Below are positions 1-6,141 of a stretch of 14,479 nt of DNA, one piece after another. The position numbers and the translations under genes are program-made. This DNA comes from an uncultured Ruminococcus sp. (GTDB taxonomy: Bacteria > Bacillota > Clostridia > Oscillospirales > Ruminococcaceae): positions 1 to 14,479 of the forward strand of contig CALANW010000072.1 in assembly GCA_937926145.1 (NCBI GenBank). Direction: 5' to 3'. Position 1 is the first letter of the stretch. Each line of letters begins with the position of its first letter. Below the pieces are notes generated by a model, which saw nothing but the letters and a program-made list of their open reading frames with translations, searched no databases and had not been told where the DNA came from.

Positions 1-8
1 AACAGAAC

Positions 9-156
9 GTGAAAAATCAGTTTCGTGAAACCATAAATGTGAATTGCGCCATTCTATTTTCCTAAAACAAACTATCCTCGGCGTAAAATGCGCAGAGCGA
101 AGCGATAAGCATTTCGAGCCGACATCGTTTGAACAGCGGTGGGATATGAATGTGAG
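9..156 (+). repeat. Dispersed hairpin repeat, copy R1
   Basis: This segment matches the repeat copies at 5442-5625 and 5766-5950. It starts with a GTGAAAAATCAGTTTCG-like block, runs into GTGAATTGCGCC (39-50), carries an imperfect hairpin at 79-122, and ends in a GAACAGCGGTGGGATATGAA block (131-150). The hairpin pairs CGGCGTAAAATGC with GCATTTCGAGCCG around a GAGCGAAGCGA-like loop. The left part of the element probably lies outside the window. Its first bases could be read as an 18-codon frame from a GTG, but it has no ribosome binding site, so I treat it as non-coding. Confidence 0.75.
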
Positions 157-240
157 CCACATAAAAATTGTAAACTCTGAAACAATAAAAATATGTTTAT
201 CCTACAGTCGATAATCCAATAGTTTCGTGGAGTTCTGAGC

Positions 241-327
241 AAAGGGAAAACAAATAAGAGGGAGAGGGGCACTCAGTAACCTACGGACGCGAGCTGTCCC
301 CCTCTCCCCCTTAATGGTCTTCCCTTT
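241..327. repeat. Imperfect G-rich inverted repeat
   Basis: The arm AAAGGGAA...GAGGGAGAGGGG at 241-269 is matched by its inverted, imperfect copy CCCCCTCTCCCCCTTAATGG...TTCCCTTT at 298-327, leaving a spacer of about 28 bases. One strand is strongly purine-rich. No gene ends at its border, so a terminator role is not shown. It may be another intergenic repeat type. Confidence 0.6.
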
Positions 328-600
328 GCAATCCCTTTCCTTTATTCCTCTCTCCTCTGGCTAAGACTATAAAAGACCATAGATATGCTTTTCCGCTTTG
401 GTTTGTTAATTCCTATAGGGTTGTGCTGAATAGAGTTATTGACATACGCAGTTATAAAGTTTTTAGGTTTACAGGGTACTACAAGCTTTCGGCAAAATAC
501 CGTTTTAAAACGTGCAATATAAAATTTGCCCATTTACACATATAAAAAACAGCAACATACTTTCCGCGATTAATCTTCCCCTCTTTGGATATACTATCAT
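328..600. other. Intergenic stretch with no recognised feature
   Basis: This AT-rich stretch lies upstream of the 92-codon gene. I see no RNA gene and no convincing coding frame. A 63-codon minus-strand frame (342-533) has no ribosome binding site and a low-complexity, non-family-like translation. A TATACT at 590-595 could be a -10 element for the gene at 624, but no acceptable -35 lies 16-18 bases before it. Confidence 0.5.
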
Positions 601-623
601 AAAAACCAAAGGGGGATTTTTTT

Positions 624-902
624 ATGTCAAAACAAGGAATGAACCGTATGGACAGAACTCATACAAAACCCAAAAACGAGCAAGCCGCCGTTCCGCAAAT
701 TCAGGGAAGAGCACATACCTCGGACGCAAAAGCGAACCCTATTATTGCGGGAACGTCCGCGCCTGCGCTCAAAGTCTACCACTCAACGCCGCATAAAGCC
801 GAAAAGCCTATCTCGGACGCTTATGCCGCAATCGATACCGACCTCGCGCGTGACAACCTCGAAAACGACCTCACCGCCGCTGATATCCAAGATCTTGAAT
901 GA
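624..902 (+). CDS. Hypothetical protein, 92 aa
   Basis: I do not recognise the family. The start ATG at 624 is set by a GGGGG ribosome binding site at 611-615, 8 bases upstream; a second ATG at 639 has poorer spacing. The product has no signal peptide, membrane segment or cysteine. Residues 1-30 are polar and basic with many Gln, Lys and Thr, suggesting disorder. The middle (about 38-60) reads PIIAGTSAPALKVYHSTPHK, and the last 30 residues are acidic and probably helical, ending DLTAADIQDLE. A strong terminator 28 bases downstream and the lack of a co-directional neighbour make it monocistronic. The ribosome binding site and terminator support a real gene; its function is unknown. Confidence 0.75.
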   Translation: MSKQGMNRMDRTHTKPKNEQAAVPQIQGRAHTSDAKANPIIAGTSAPALKVYHSTPHKAEKPISDAYAAIDTDLARDNLENDLTAADIQDLE

Positions 903-930
903 CCCAACAAAAATAACTTCCGAAACAACG

Positions 931-961
931 AAAAACACCGCCCATAAAGGACGGTGTTTTT
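931..961 (+). terminator. Rho-independent terminator after the 92-aa gene
   Basis: AAAAACACCG (931-940) pairs perfectly with CGGTGTTTTT (952-961) across an 11-base loop in which CC/GG can pair further. The T run closes the stem, and the stem's A run makes it potentially bidirectional. It starts 28 bases after the stop codon. From here to 1190 I see no gene. Confidence 0.85.
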
Positions 962-1190
962 CGGAATTAAGGAAGTTTATGAAAAAGAAAAAATGAAAGG
1001 TTGTCGAAATTATGGAAAATAAATATCAGAATTGTTTATAAGCTATTGCCGTTTGATTTATTTTCTGTATATATTATAACATCGGCATCTTTAAAAGTCA
1101 AGCTTTTGGAAAATATTTATAGGATTGCACCAATTAGAGTAACGTTTTTGTATAATATGCACAATAGATGCAATTTTGTCCCAAAAACTA

Positions 1191-1221
1191 AAAAAAGCAG
1201 ACATTTTCAGCCTGCTTTTTT
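1191..1221 (-). terminator. Terminator of the 2-oxoacid oxidoreductase operon
   Basis: AAAAAAGCAG (1191-1200) pairs perfectly with CTGCTTTTTT (1212-1221) around an 11-base loop. On the minus strand it lies 7 bases past the gamma-subunit stop and ends in a T run, so it should end the five-gene operon. The symmetric A/T flanks would let it act in either direction. Confidence 0.88.
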
Positions 1222-1228
1222 TGTGAAT

Positions 1229-1774
1229 TTATGCATTTTTATTGTAGTTCATACCTATTTTAATAGCCTTCATATTATTCTCGATCAAGCCTTTTTTATG
1301 CGGCGGAACTATCTTCTCAAAAACTTTTCTTATCATTTCTTCCGAATCAAATCCGCACTCGGCGAGGAATTTTCCTGCGAGGATAATGTTTGCACCGCCC
1401 TTTAGATCGGGGTCTGTATCGGTGAGCGCCGTTGCAGGCACTTTGCATACCCTGACATCGGTACGCTCGATTTCGGAATCGACCATTGAGCTGTCAACTA
1501 TAACAAGTCCGTTCGGCTGAACTTTGCCGATGAATTTGTCGAGCGAGGGCGTATTCATCACGATAAGGACGTTCGGGTTCACTACGAGCGGCGAACCTAT
1601 CGGGTCATCGGAGATGCACACGGAGCAATTGCACGTTCCTCCGCGCATTTCAGGACCGTAGGACGGAAGCCACGAAACCTCCTTGCCCTCATAAAGTCCA
1701 AGGTTTACAAGCAACTTTCCTGCGAAAAGTATTCCTTGTCCGCCGAAGCCTGCGATTAGAATTTCGTGATCCAT
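1229..1774 (-). CDS. 2-oxoacid:ferredoxin oxidoreductase, gamma subunit
   Basis: This is the gamma subunit (KorC/VorG/PorG type) of a ferredoxin-dependent 2-oxoacid oxidoreductase, 181 aa, the usual size for a free-standing gamma chain. The glycine-rich GFGGQGILFAGK motif (residues 9-20) opens the Rossmann-like domain, and YGPEMRGGTCNC (about 39-50) is the second hallmark of the family. The gamma chain helps build the catalytic interface with the alpha and beta subunits that cleave the 2-oxoacid with CoA. The ATG directly follows the beta TAA with no gap. A GAGGGGG ribosome binding site inside the beta 3' end (1783-1790), 8 bases upstream, fixes the start. It is the last gene of the operon, and a terminator follows. 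The substrate cannot be read from the sequence. Confidence 0.95.
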   Translation of the reverse strand: MDHEILIAGFGGQGILFAGKLLVNLGLYEGKEVSWLPSYGPEMRGGTCNCSVCISDDPIGSPLVVNPNVLIVMNTPSLDKFIGKVQPNGLVIVDSSMVDSEIERTDVRVCKVPATALTDTDPDLKGGANIILAGKFLAECGFDSEEMIRKVFEKIVPPHKKGLIENNMKAIKIGMNYNKNA

Positions 1775-2527
1775 TTACTTTGCCCCCTCTGCCGTTACAT
1801 CTTTGTATGCGCCGAGCGGATAGAAAGGTATCATTACCTCATCTATCTTTTGGAGTGCCACTTCGGGCGAAACTCCCCAGTTTGTCGGACAGGAGGAGAG
1901 GACTTCGATTATCGAGAATCCGCGCTTTTCCTTTTCATTTTCAAAAGCTTTGCGAATAGCTTTCTTTGCTTCTCTTATATGCGGAACGGTGTTTACCGCA
2001 ACTCTTTGCGCGAGCGCAACGCCGTCCAGAACGGAGAGCATTTCCACCATTTTTATAGGATTTCCTGCGACGGAAACATCTCTTCCGTAAGGTGTTGTCT
2101 GCGTTACCTGACCGGGGAGCGAAGTAGGAGCCATTTGTCCGCCCGTCATGCCGTAGATAGCGTTGTTGACGAAGATAACGACGATGTTTTCTCCTCTTGT
2201 TGCGGCGTGGACGGTTTCAGCCGTTCCGATTGCGGCGCAGTCGCCGTCGCCCTGATAGGTGAAAACGAACTTGTCGGGGAGCGCTCTTTTTACTCCCGTT
2301 GCGGTCGCAGGCGCTCTGCCGTGAGCAGCCTCTATCATATCGCATTTAAAATAATCATAAGCCATTACAGCGCAGCCGACGGGCGCAATGCCTATCGTGT
2401 CGCCCTCAATGCCCATTTCATCTATAACTTCCGCAATAAGGCGGTGGATAATGCCGTGCGTACAGCCGGGGCAATAGTGCGTAGGCACATCGGCAAGGCT
2501 TTTGGGTCTGTCAAAAATTACAGCCAT
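1775..2527 (-). CDS. 2-oxoacid:ferredoxin oxidoreductase, beta subunit (TPP-binding)
   Basis: This 250-aa beta subunit (KorB/VorA type) binds thiamine pyrophosphate, which attacks the 2-oxoacid carbonyl and decarboxylates it. The ThDP/Mg motif is visible as GDGD (93-96) followed by NN (121-122) and then YGMTGGQ. The N-terminal YCPGCTHG (Cys19, Cys22), with further cysteines including Cys52, fits the 4Fe-4S cluster ligands of this chain. A GAAAGGAA-type ribosome binding site (about 2534-2542) precedes the ATG. The gap to the upstream alpha stop is 16 bases, and the gamma gene abuts downstream. The family assignment is firm. Whether the substrate is a branched-chain 2-oxoacid, 2-oxoglutarate or a range cannot be decided here. 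Confidence 0.96.
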   Translation of the reverse strand: MAVIFDRPKSLADVPTHYCPGCTHGIIHRLIAEVIDEMGIEGDTIGIAPVGCAVMAYDYFKCDMIEAAHGRAPATATGVKRALPDKFVFTYQGDGDCAAIGTAETVHAATRGENIVVIFVNNAIYGMTGGQMAPTSLPGQVTQTTPYGRDVSVAGNPIKMVEMLSVLDGVALAQRVAVNTVPHIREAKKAIRKAFENEKEKRGFSIIEVLSSCPTNWGVSPEVALQKIDEVMIPFYPLGAYKDVTAEGAK

Positions 2528-2543
2528 TGCAATTTTCCTTTCG

Positions 2544-3602
2544 TTAATTCTTTATTTCCGATAATTTCTTTATCTCACCGAGGACTTCATCTGGTGACGG
2601 GATAACACCGCCCGTTCTGCCGAAGAAATGTACAGGCTTTGAGCAGTTTATAGCAAGCTTTACGTCCTCGATCATCTGTCCCATTGACATTTCGACATCG
2701 AGCAAAGCCTTTGCGTTTTTGCAGGCTTCGTTTATTTCATTTACGGGGAAAGGCCAAAGCGTTATCGGACGGAAAAGTCCGGCCTTTATGCCCATAGCAC
2801 GGGCGCGGTTCACAGCCGACTTCGCAACTCGCGCAGACGCACCGTAAGCAGTTACAACAATATCAGCATCATCGCAAAGATAGCTTTCCGCTTCGGTGTG
2901 GTTAGCCTTTATCACTTCATAGCGCTTGTAACGGTTAAGAATGGAATTTTCAAGCTCCTCGGGAACAAGGTAAAGCGAATTTACGATGTTGTGTTCACGC
3001 TTGAAGCCGTGACCGTTCGTTGCCCAAGGCTTCGGCGGAAGTTCCGTTTTCCTCTCGGGGAAAGTTACGGGTTCCATCATCTGACCGAGCAAGCCGTCAG
3101 CAAGTATCATCGCAGGCATACGGAATTCATCAGCCATATCGAACGCAAGCGTTACCTTGTCGACCATTTCCTGAACCGAGCAAGGCGCATAAACAAGAAG
3201 CTGATAGTCGCCGTGACCGAGCGCCTTTGTTGCCTGCCAGTAGTCCGACTGCGAAGGCTGGATTCCGCCAAGTCCCGGACCGCCGCGCTGAACGTTGATT
3301 ATAACGCAGGGCAGGTCTGAACCTGCAATGTAGGAAACGCCCTCGGATTTGAGCGAAATTCCGGGCGAGGACGATGATGTCATAGCACGAACGCCTGCCG
3401 ATGCAGCACCGAGAACCATATTTATAGCGGCGATCTCCGATTCAGCCTGAAGAAAAACACCGCCGTTTTTCGGCATATATTTAGCAAGATAAGCAGCGAT
3501 CTCCGTCTGCGGAGTGATAGGATATCCGAAGAAGCATTTGCAGCCTGCACGGATAGCAGCCTCGGCGAGAGCTTCGTTGCCTTTCATAAGATTTCTTTCC
3601 AC
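2544..3602 (-). CDS. vorB: 2-oxoacid:ferredoxin oxidoreductase, alpha subunit (VorB type)
   Basis: This is the alpha subunit (PorA/KorA/VorB family), 352 aa from a GTG start at 3602. The frame opens further upstream at a TTG (3626), but that would overlap the ferredoxin gene and has no proper ribosome binding site. AAGGAG at 3612-3617, overlapping the ferredoxin stop, lies 9 bases before the GTG. The resulting N-terminus runs straight into the conserved MKGNEALAEAAIRAG block. GYPITPQTE (about 26-34) and the SSSSPGISLKSEG stretch are alpha-family signatures. There is no fused gamma domain, which fits the separate gamma gene. In clostridia this operon order (delta-alpha-beta-gamma) is usually labelled VorB, after branched-chain 2-oxoacid oxidation; the substrate here is inferred from that habit, not shown. 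Confidence 0.95.
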   Translation of the reverse strand: MERNLMKGNEALAEAAIRAGCKCFFGYPITPQTEIAAYLAKYMPKNGGVFLQAESEIAAINMVLGAASAGVRAMTSSSSPGISLKSEGVSYIAGSDLPCVIINVQRGGPGLGGIQPSQSDYWQATKALGHGDYQLLVYAPCSVQEMVDKVTLAFDMADEFRMPAMILADGLLGQMMEPVTFPERKTELPPKPWATNGHGFKREHNIVNSLYLVPEELENSILNRYKRYEVIKANHTEAESYLCDDADIVVTAYGASARVAKSAVNRARAMGIKAGLFRPITLWPFPVNEINEACKNAKALLDVEMSMGQMIEDVKLAINCSKPVHFFGRTGGVIPSPDEVLGEIKKLSEIKN

Positions 3603-3615
3603 TTTGTTCAGCTCC

Positions 3616-3822
3616 TTACTTTTCAACTTTTATCGCGCAGTCGGGACACATCATTGCGCATATCGTGCAGCCTATGCATTTTGAATCATCAATGCAGTGT
3701 GCAGGAAAATATCCCTTTTTGTTTCGTGAATTTTTATCAAGTTCAACTATTTTTTTCGGGCAAACGCTCGCGCAAAGACCACAGCCCTTGCAGCGTTCCC
3801 TGTCAACGGTTATTTTAGCCAT
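3616..3822 (-). CDS. 2-oxoacid:ferredoxin oxidoreductase, delta subunit (2[4Fe-4S] ferredoxin)
   Basis: A 68-aa two-cluster ferredoxin with two CxxCxxCxxxCP motifs: Cys11-14-17-21 and Cys49-52-55-59. Two further cysteines, 43 and 62, fall outside them. It carries electrons from the catalytic alpha/beta/gamma core to soluble ferredoxin. The ATG at 3822 has AAGGAG about 6 bases upstream. It lies 11 bases after the ATPase stop and 13 bases before the alpha GTG, so translation is probably coupled. The lysine-rich insert between the clusters (DKNSRNKKGY) is ordinary for this subunit. The sequence alone would also fit a generic ferredoxin; the operon position makes it the delta subunit. Confidence 0.95.
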   Translation of the reverse strand: MAKITVDRERCKGCGLCASVCPKKIVELDKNSRNKKGYFPAHCIDDSKCIGCTICAMMCPDCAIKVEK

Positions 3823-3833
3823 AGCTTTTCTCC

Positions 3834-4496
3834 TTATTTTTCCCAGATCTTTTTAACGTATATCTCAGCAGGGAAACGGTTCTTTACTTCCGCCCCTGCG
3901 CTTGTATCAACAGTATATTTCAGCGGCAGACCCGTGAGCCTGCTTACCTCATCGGCATAAGCCGTGCTGTTTTCGATAGTTTCTGCGGTCGTTTCTTCAC
4001 CGAGATTGGAATTGTTCACGATCGCCGACATCGGTATCCCCGAAGCGTTTTCTATCTCACGCATAAACTCCACCGCTTCTGCGGCAGTTCCCGTCAGATA
4101 GCGGTACATATTTATCACGCAAATGCCCTCGATATCGTCAGAATTCTGCAAAAGGAACTCTTTGTACCGCGCAAGCGCCGAAGCGCCCGAATCATCTCCG
4201 CCGACATCAACAATGACCTTTCCCTCCGCTTCCATAAAATCCTCAATGTTGAACGAAAGCGCAGGAATGTCAAGGTTAGTGTTCGCATAAAGCGGCGCAG
4301 CAAGGGTGATCCCCTTTTTCGCAAAAAGCTCCGCAAAATCCGCACTTCGGAAATACGGATTAACTATATCAAGGTCAACAACGGTGACTTTTTCACCCTC
4401 CTCAGCAGCCTTAACTGCAAGGTTTGCGGTAAAATTCGTCTTTCCGCTGCCATAATGACCCGTTATTATTGTATATTTTTTAAGGTTTAAACTCAT
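3834..4496 (-). CDS. P-loop ATPase (MinD/CobQ-like) leading the oxidoreductase operon
   Basis: A soluble 220-aa nucleotide-binding protein of the SIMIBI (MinD/ParA/CobQ-like) kind. Walker A is GHYGSGKT (13-20). It lacks the signature first lysine of the deviant ParA/MinD P-loop, so it resembles MinD-fold ATPases more loosely. DLDIVNPYFRS (41-51) is the switch I region and VIVDVGGDD (94-102) is the Walker B/switch II region. The ATG at 4496 is chosen because GGAG (4504-4507) sits 7 bases upstream; an upstream in-frame TTG at 4529 would lie across the promoter. It is the first gene after the promoter and is followed 11 bases later by the ferredoxin gene. Its role is unknown. Cluster or cofactor insertion, or coupling to ATP status, would fit but is guesswork. 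Confidence 0.9.
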   Translation of the reverse strand: MSLNLKKYTIITGHYGSGKTNFTANLAVKAAEEGEKVTVVDLDIVNPYFRSADFAELFAKKGITLAAPLYANTNLDIPALSFNIEDFMEAEGKVIVDVGGDDSGASALARYKEFLLQNSDDIEGICVINMYRYLTGTAAEAVEFMREIENASGIPMSAIVNNSNLGEETTAETIENSTAYADEVSRLTGLPLKYTVDTSAGAEVKNRFPAEIYVKKIWEK

Positions 4497-4533
4497 TTTA
4501 TTACTCCAAGTGTCACATCTGGTTTTCAAAACT

Positions 4534-4562
4534 ATTATACATCGTTATATTAGTCTTGTCAA
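4534..4562 (-). promoter_or_regulatory. Sigma-A promoter of the five-gene oxidoreductase operon
   Basis: Read on the minus strand, TTGACA (4562-4557), a 17-base spacer and TATAAT (4539-4534) are both perfect consensus hexamers at the optimal spacing. Transcription would start near 4527, about 30 bases before the ATPase ATG. It is back to back with the DUF1836 promoter, with about 42 bases between the two -35 elements. Confidence 0.9.
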
Positions 4563-4604
4563 GAGATTAGAAAAACAATTTTTCGTAATATTTTGCAAAA
4601 CCTC

Positions 4605-4633
4605 TTGTAATTTGTGAAAATATGTTGTATAAT
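4605..4633 (+). promoter_or_regulatory. Sigma-A promoter of the DUF1836 gene
   Basis: TTGTAA (4605-4610), a 17-base spacer and TATAAT (4628-4633) fit a vegetative promoter. The predicted leader is about 43 bases long and ends in a strong AAAGGAGG. The 42 bases between this and the divergent operon promoter are AT-rich, with no clear dyad that would suggest an operator. Confidence 0.85.
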
Positions 4634-4682
4634 ATTAAATAATTTAAGAAATCGGATATTAAACAGAAAGGAGGAAACATTT

Positions 4683-5270
4683 ATGGCAAACGAAAACACT
4701 AACGAGCTTTCATCGCAGTTCTGGAATAAGCAGGAACGCTCCTGCCGACTTCCGCGCTGGAATGACCTGCCCGAAATAGGACTTTATATGGATCAGGTGC
4801 TCACGTTTATGAGCAAGTATATCCGCATTTTTTCCCACGGCGAAGCGAACCTTACCCCCTCAATGATAAATAACTATGTCAAACTTGGGATACTGCCCCC
4901 ACCCGTCAAAAAGAAGTATTCGAGAGTGCATATCTCGCACCTGCTTATAATCTGCGCAATGAAAAGCGTCCTCCCCATACAGGTCATAGGCGCAATGATA
5001 GACCACCTGCTGAGATCGCGCACCGAAGAAGAACTGCTCGACTTTTTCAGCGAACAGTATGAGCAAACCTTTCATCAGCTCGTCGAAATTCTCCATAACT
5101 CCATAGATAACCAAACAGCCGATGACAGCAGCATCGGGAAAATGCTTATAACAACAGCAATACAAGCAGCCGCAGTATCAAGCGGAAGTAAAATAATCTC
5201 CGAAAATGCCCTCGGCGAAATGCAGAAATTGAATATACTGAAATTGCAGAAAATTTCAAACAATAATTAA
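4683..5270 (+). CDS. DUF1836 domain-containing putative DNA-binding regulator
   Basis: A 195-aa protein of the DUF1836 family, which is widespread in Firmicutes and has a predicted MerR-like helix-turn-helix. The recognisable core is LPRWNDLPEIGLYMDQV (23-39), then LTPSMINNYVKLGILPPPVKKKYSR (57-81), the likely DNA-recognition part, and a helical hydrophobic stretch with LLIICAMK. The C-terminal 80 residues look helical and may dimerise. The start at 4683 is fixed by AAAGGAGG (4667-4674), 8 bases upstream; the frame is open further upstream but runs through the promoter. It faces away from the oxidoreductase operon and shares a 190-base region with it, so it could regulate that operon. This is inferred from position only. 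Its known targets and ligands are undefined. Confidence 0.9.
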   Translation: MANENTNELSSQFWNKQERSCRLPRWNDLPEIGLYMDQVLTFMSKYIRIFSHGEANLTPSMINNYVKLGILPPPVKKKYSRVHISHLLIICAMKSVLPIQVIGAMIDHLLRSRTEEELLDFFSEQYEQTFHQLVEILHNSIDNQTADDSSIGKMLITTAIQAAAVSSGSKIISENALGEMQKLNILKLQKISNNN

Positions 5271-5441
5271 AAAAAGTAACAGCGCTGCGAAGCCAAGCAA
5301 AAGTTTCGTCCACTTTTTCAAAGGTGGCAGGGGTCAAGGTGGCAGAGCCCCTGTCGCAGGTCAATTTGACCTTTAGCAGAAAGCGAAACTCCTTAAACTA
5401 ACAGCAAAAGCTTGCCGCAATAGCGTAATCAGTAACAAATC

Positions 5442-5625
5442 AAAAGGCGCAATTTACAAAGATAATGGAGAACGAAATATGAGAAATCAAGTTTCGTAAA
5501 GCCATAATAGTGAATTGCGCCTTTTTTATGTACGGAACAACTATCTTCTGCAAGCAAATATGCGAACGAAGTGAGTATATTTGCTTGCAGACGAAGTATG
5601 AACAGCTATGGGATATGAACGTGAA
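5442..5625 (+). repeat. Dispersed hairpin repeat, copy R2
   Basis: The copy starts with an inverted repeat, AAAAGGCGCAATTTAC (5442-5457) against GTGAATTGCGCCTTTT (5510-5525), 16 bp with one mismatch and followed by a T run. Inside lies ATGAGAAATCAAGTTTCG. Next comes a perfect 14-bp hairpin, CTGCAAGCAAATAT (5548-5561) with ATATTTGCTTGCAG (5577-5590), around the loop GCGAACGAAGTGAGT. It ends with ATGAACAGCTATGGGATATG. The T run after the first hairpin could terminate transcription arriving from the DUF1836 gene. Confidence 0.82.
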
Positions 5626-5650
5626 AATACTATTTCAAAAATACTGTAGT

Positions 5651-5725
5651 GTTGGCATAAAATGCACAGTGTAAAGTGATAGGCATTTTATGCCGACAAC
5701 ATTTAAACGGTGGTGGATATGAATA
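5651..5725 (+). repeat. Dispersed hairpin repeat, partial copy R3
   Basis: Only the hairpin and tail of the unit are present. GTTGGCATAAAATGC (5651-5665) pairs with GCATTTTATGCCGAC (5683-5697), with one G-T pair, around an AGTGTAAAGTGATAG-like loop. A degraded ACGGTGGTGGATATGAA tail follows. The stem resembles that of R1 (79-122), not those of R2 or R4. R3 sits between the arms of the large inverted repeat. Confidence 0.7.
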
Positions 5726-5765
5726 AGTAAATGGCATTTGGGGGTAGGGCAGATTCCATTGTTTT

Positions 5766-5950
5766 TTACATTCATATTCCATAGCTGTTCATACTGTGTT
5801 GAAGCTTATCTATGTTCACTTCGTTTGCATAGATAAGCTTCAAGGACAGTTTGTTTGAGGAAAAACATAAAGGCGCAATTCACATTTTTAGGTTTACGGA
5901 ACTGATTTCTCATATTCGTTTTACCTTTTTGATGTGAATTGCGCCTTTAT
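5766..5950 (-). repeat. Dispersed hairpin repeat, copy R4 (inverted)
   Basis: This is the inverse-orientation partner of R2. ATAAAGGCGCAATTCACAT (5867-5885) and ATGTGAATTGCGCCTTTAT (5932-5950) form a perfect 19-bp inverted repeat with a 46-base spacer. The second hairpin is a perfect 16-bp stem, TTGAAGCTTATCTATG (5799-5814) with CATAGATAAGCTTCAA (5828-5843), and a 13-base loop that reads CAAACGAAGTGAA on the minus strand. A 35-codon minus-strand frame (5806-5913, MRNQFRKPKN...) spans it, but it has no ribosome binding site. Confidence 0.82.
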
Positions 5951-6141
5951 TAGCTGTTACTGATTTCGTTATTGCTGTAAACTTTGTGCTGTCAGTTTAG
6001 AGAGTTCGCTCTCTGCTAAAGGTCAAATTGACCTGCGACAAGGTGGCTCTGCCCCATTGACCCCTGCAAGCCTTTGAAAACAAGGCTAAATTCTTTACAG
6101 AATTACCTAAACTTTAGTTTGGTGGCAACTTGGGGTGTTTT

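Larger units (their letters stand above)
5320..6075. repeat. Large imperfect inverted repeat between convergent genes
   Basis: Positions 5320-5625 and the inverse of 5766-6075 are homologous over about 300 bases. The outer arms share a perfect 29-base block (5352-5380 against 6012-6040) containing the dyad AGGTCAA-N-TTGACCT. The inner arms are copies R2 and R4 of the dispersed repeat, with R3 near the centre. The arms have diverged through point changes and small indels but keep their order. The structure fills most of the gap between the 3' ends of the DUF1836 gene and fakA. I see no transposase and no clear target-site duplication. Neither flanking gene has a classical terminator next to its stop, so this element may end transcription from both sides. 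Confidence 0.85.

Noticed and set aside
342..533. A 63-codon minus-strand frame in the left intergenic region
   Set aside because: It has no ribosome binding site or promoter, and its composition is not coding-like.
1125..1156. TATAAT at 1151 as a plus-strand promoter
   Set aside because: The nearest -35-like TTGCAC is 20 bases away, and the transcript would meet the terminator at 1191 after some 30 bases with no gene.
1766..2605. A 279-codon plus-strand frame across the beta-subunit gene
   Set aside because: It lies antisense to the clearly identified beta subunit and its translation is arginine- and serine-rich without family motifs; it is a shadow of the real gene.
5146..5364. A minus-strand frame reading LTPATFEKVDETF
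   Set aside because: It arises from the intergenic repeat sequence and overlaps the DUF1836 gene antisense. Such translations commonly come from repeats in this group and are not proteins.
5271..6141. Insertion sequence with transposase
   Set aside because: No frame in this stretch is long enough or resembles a transposase; only non-coding repeat arms are seen.
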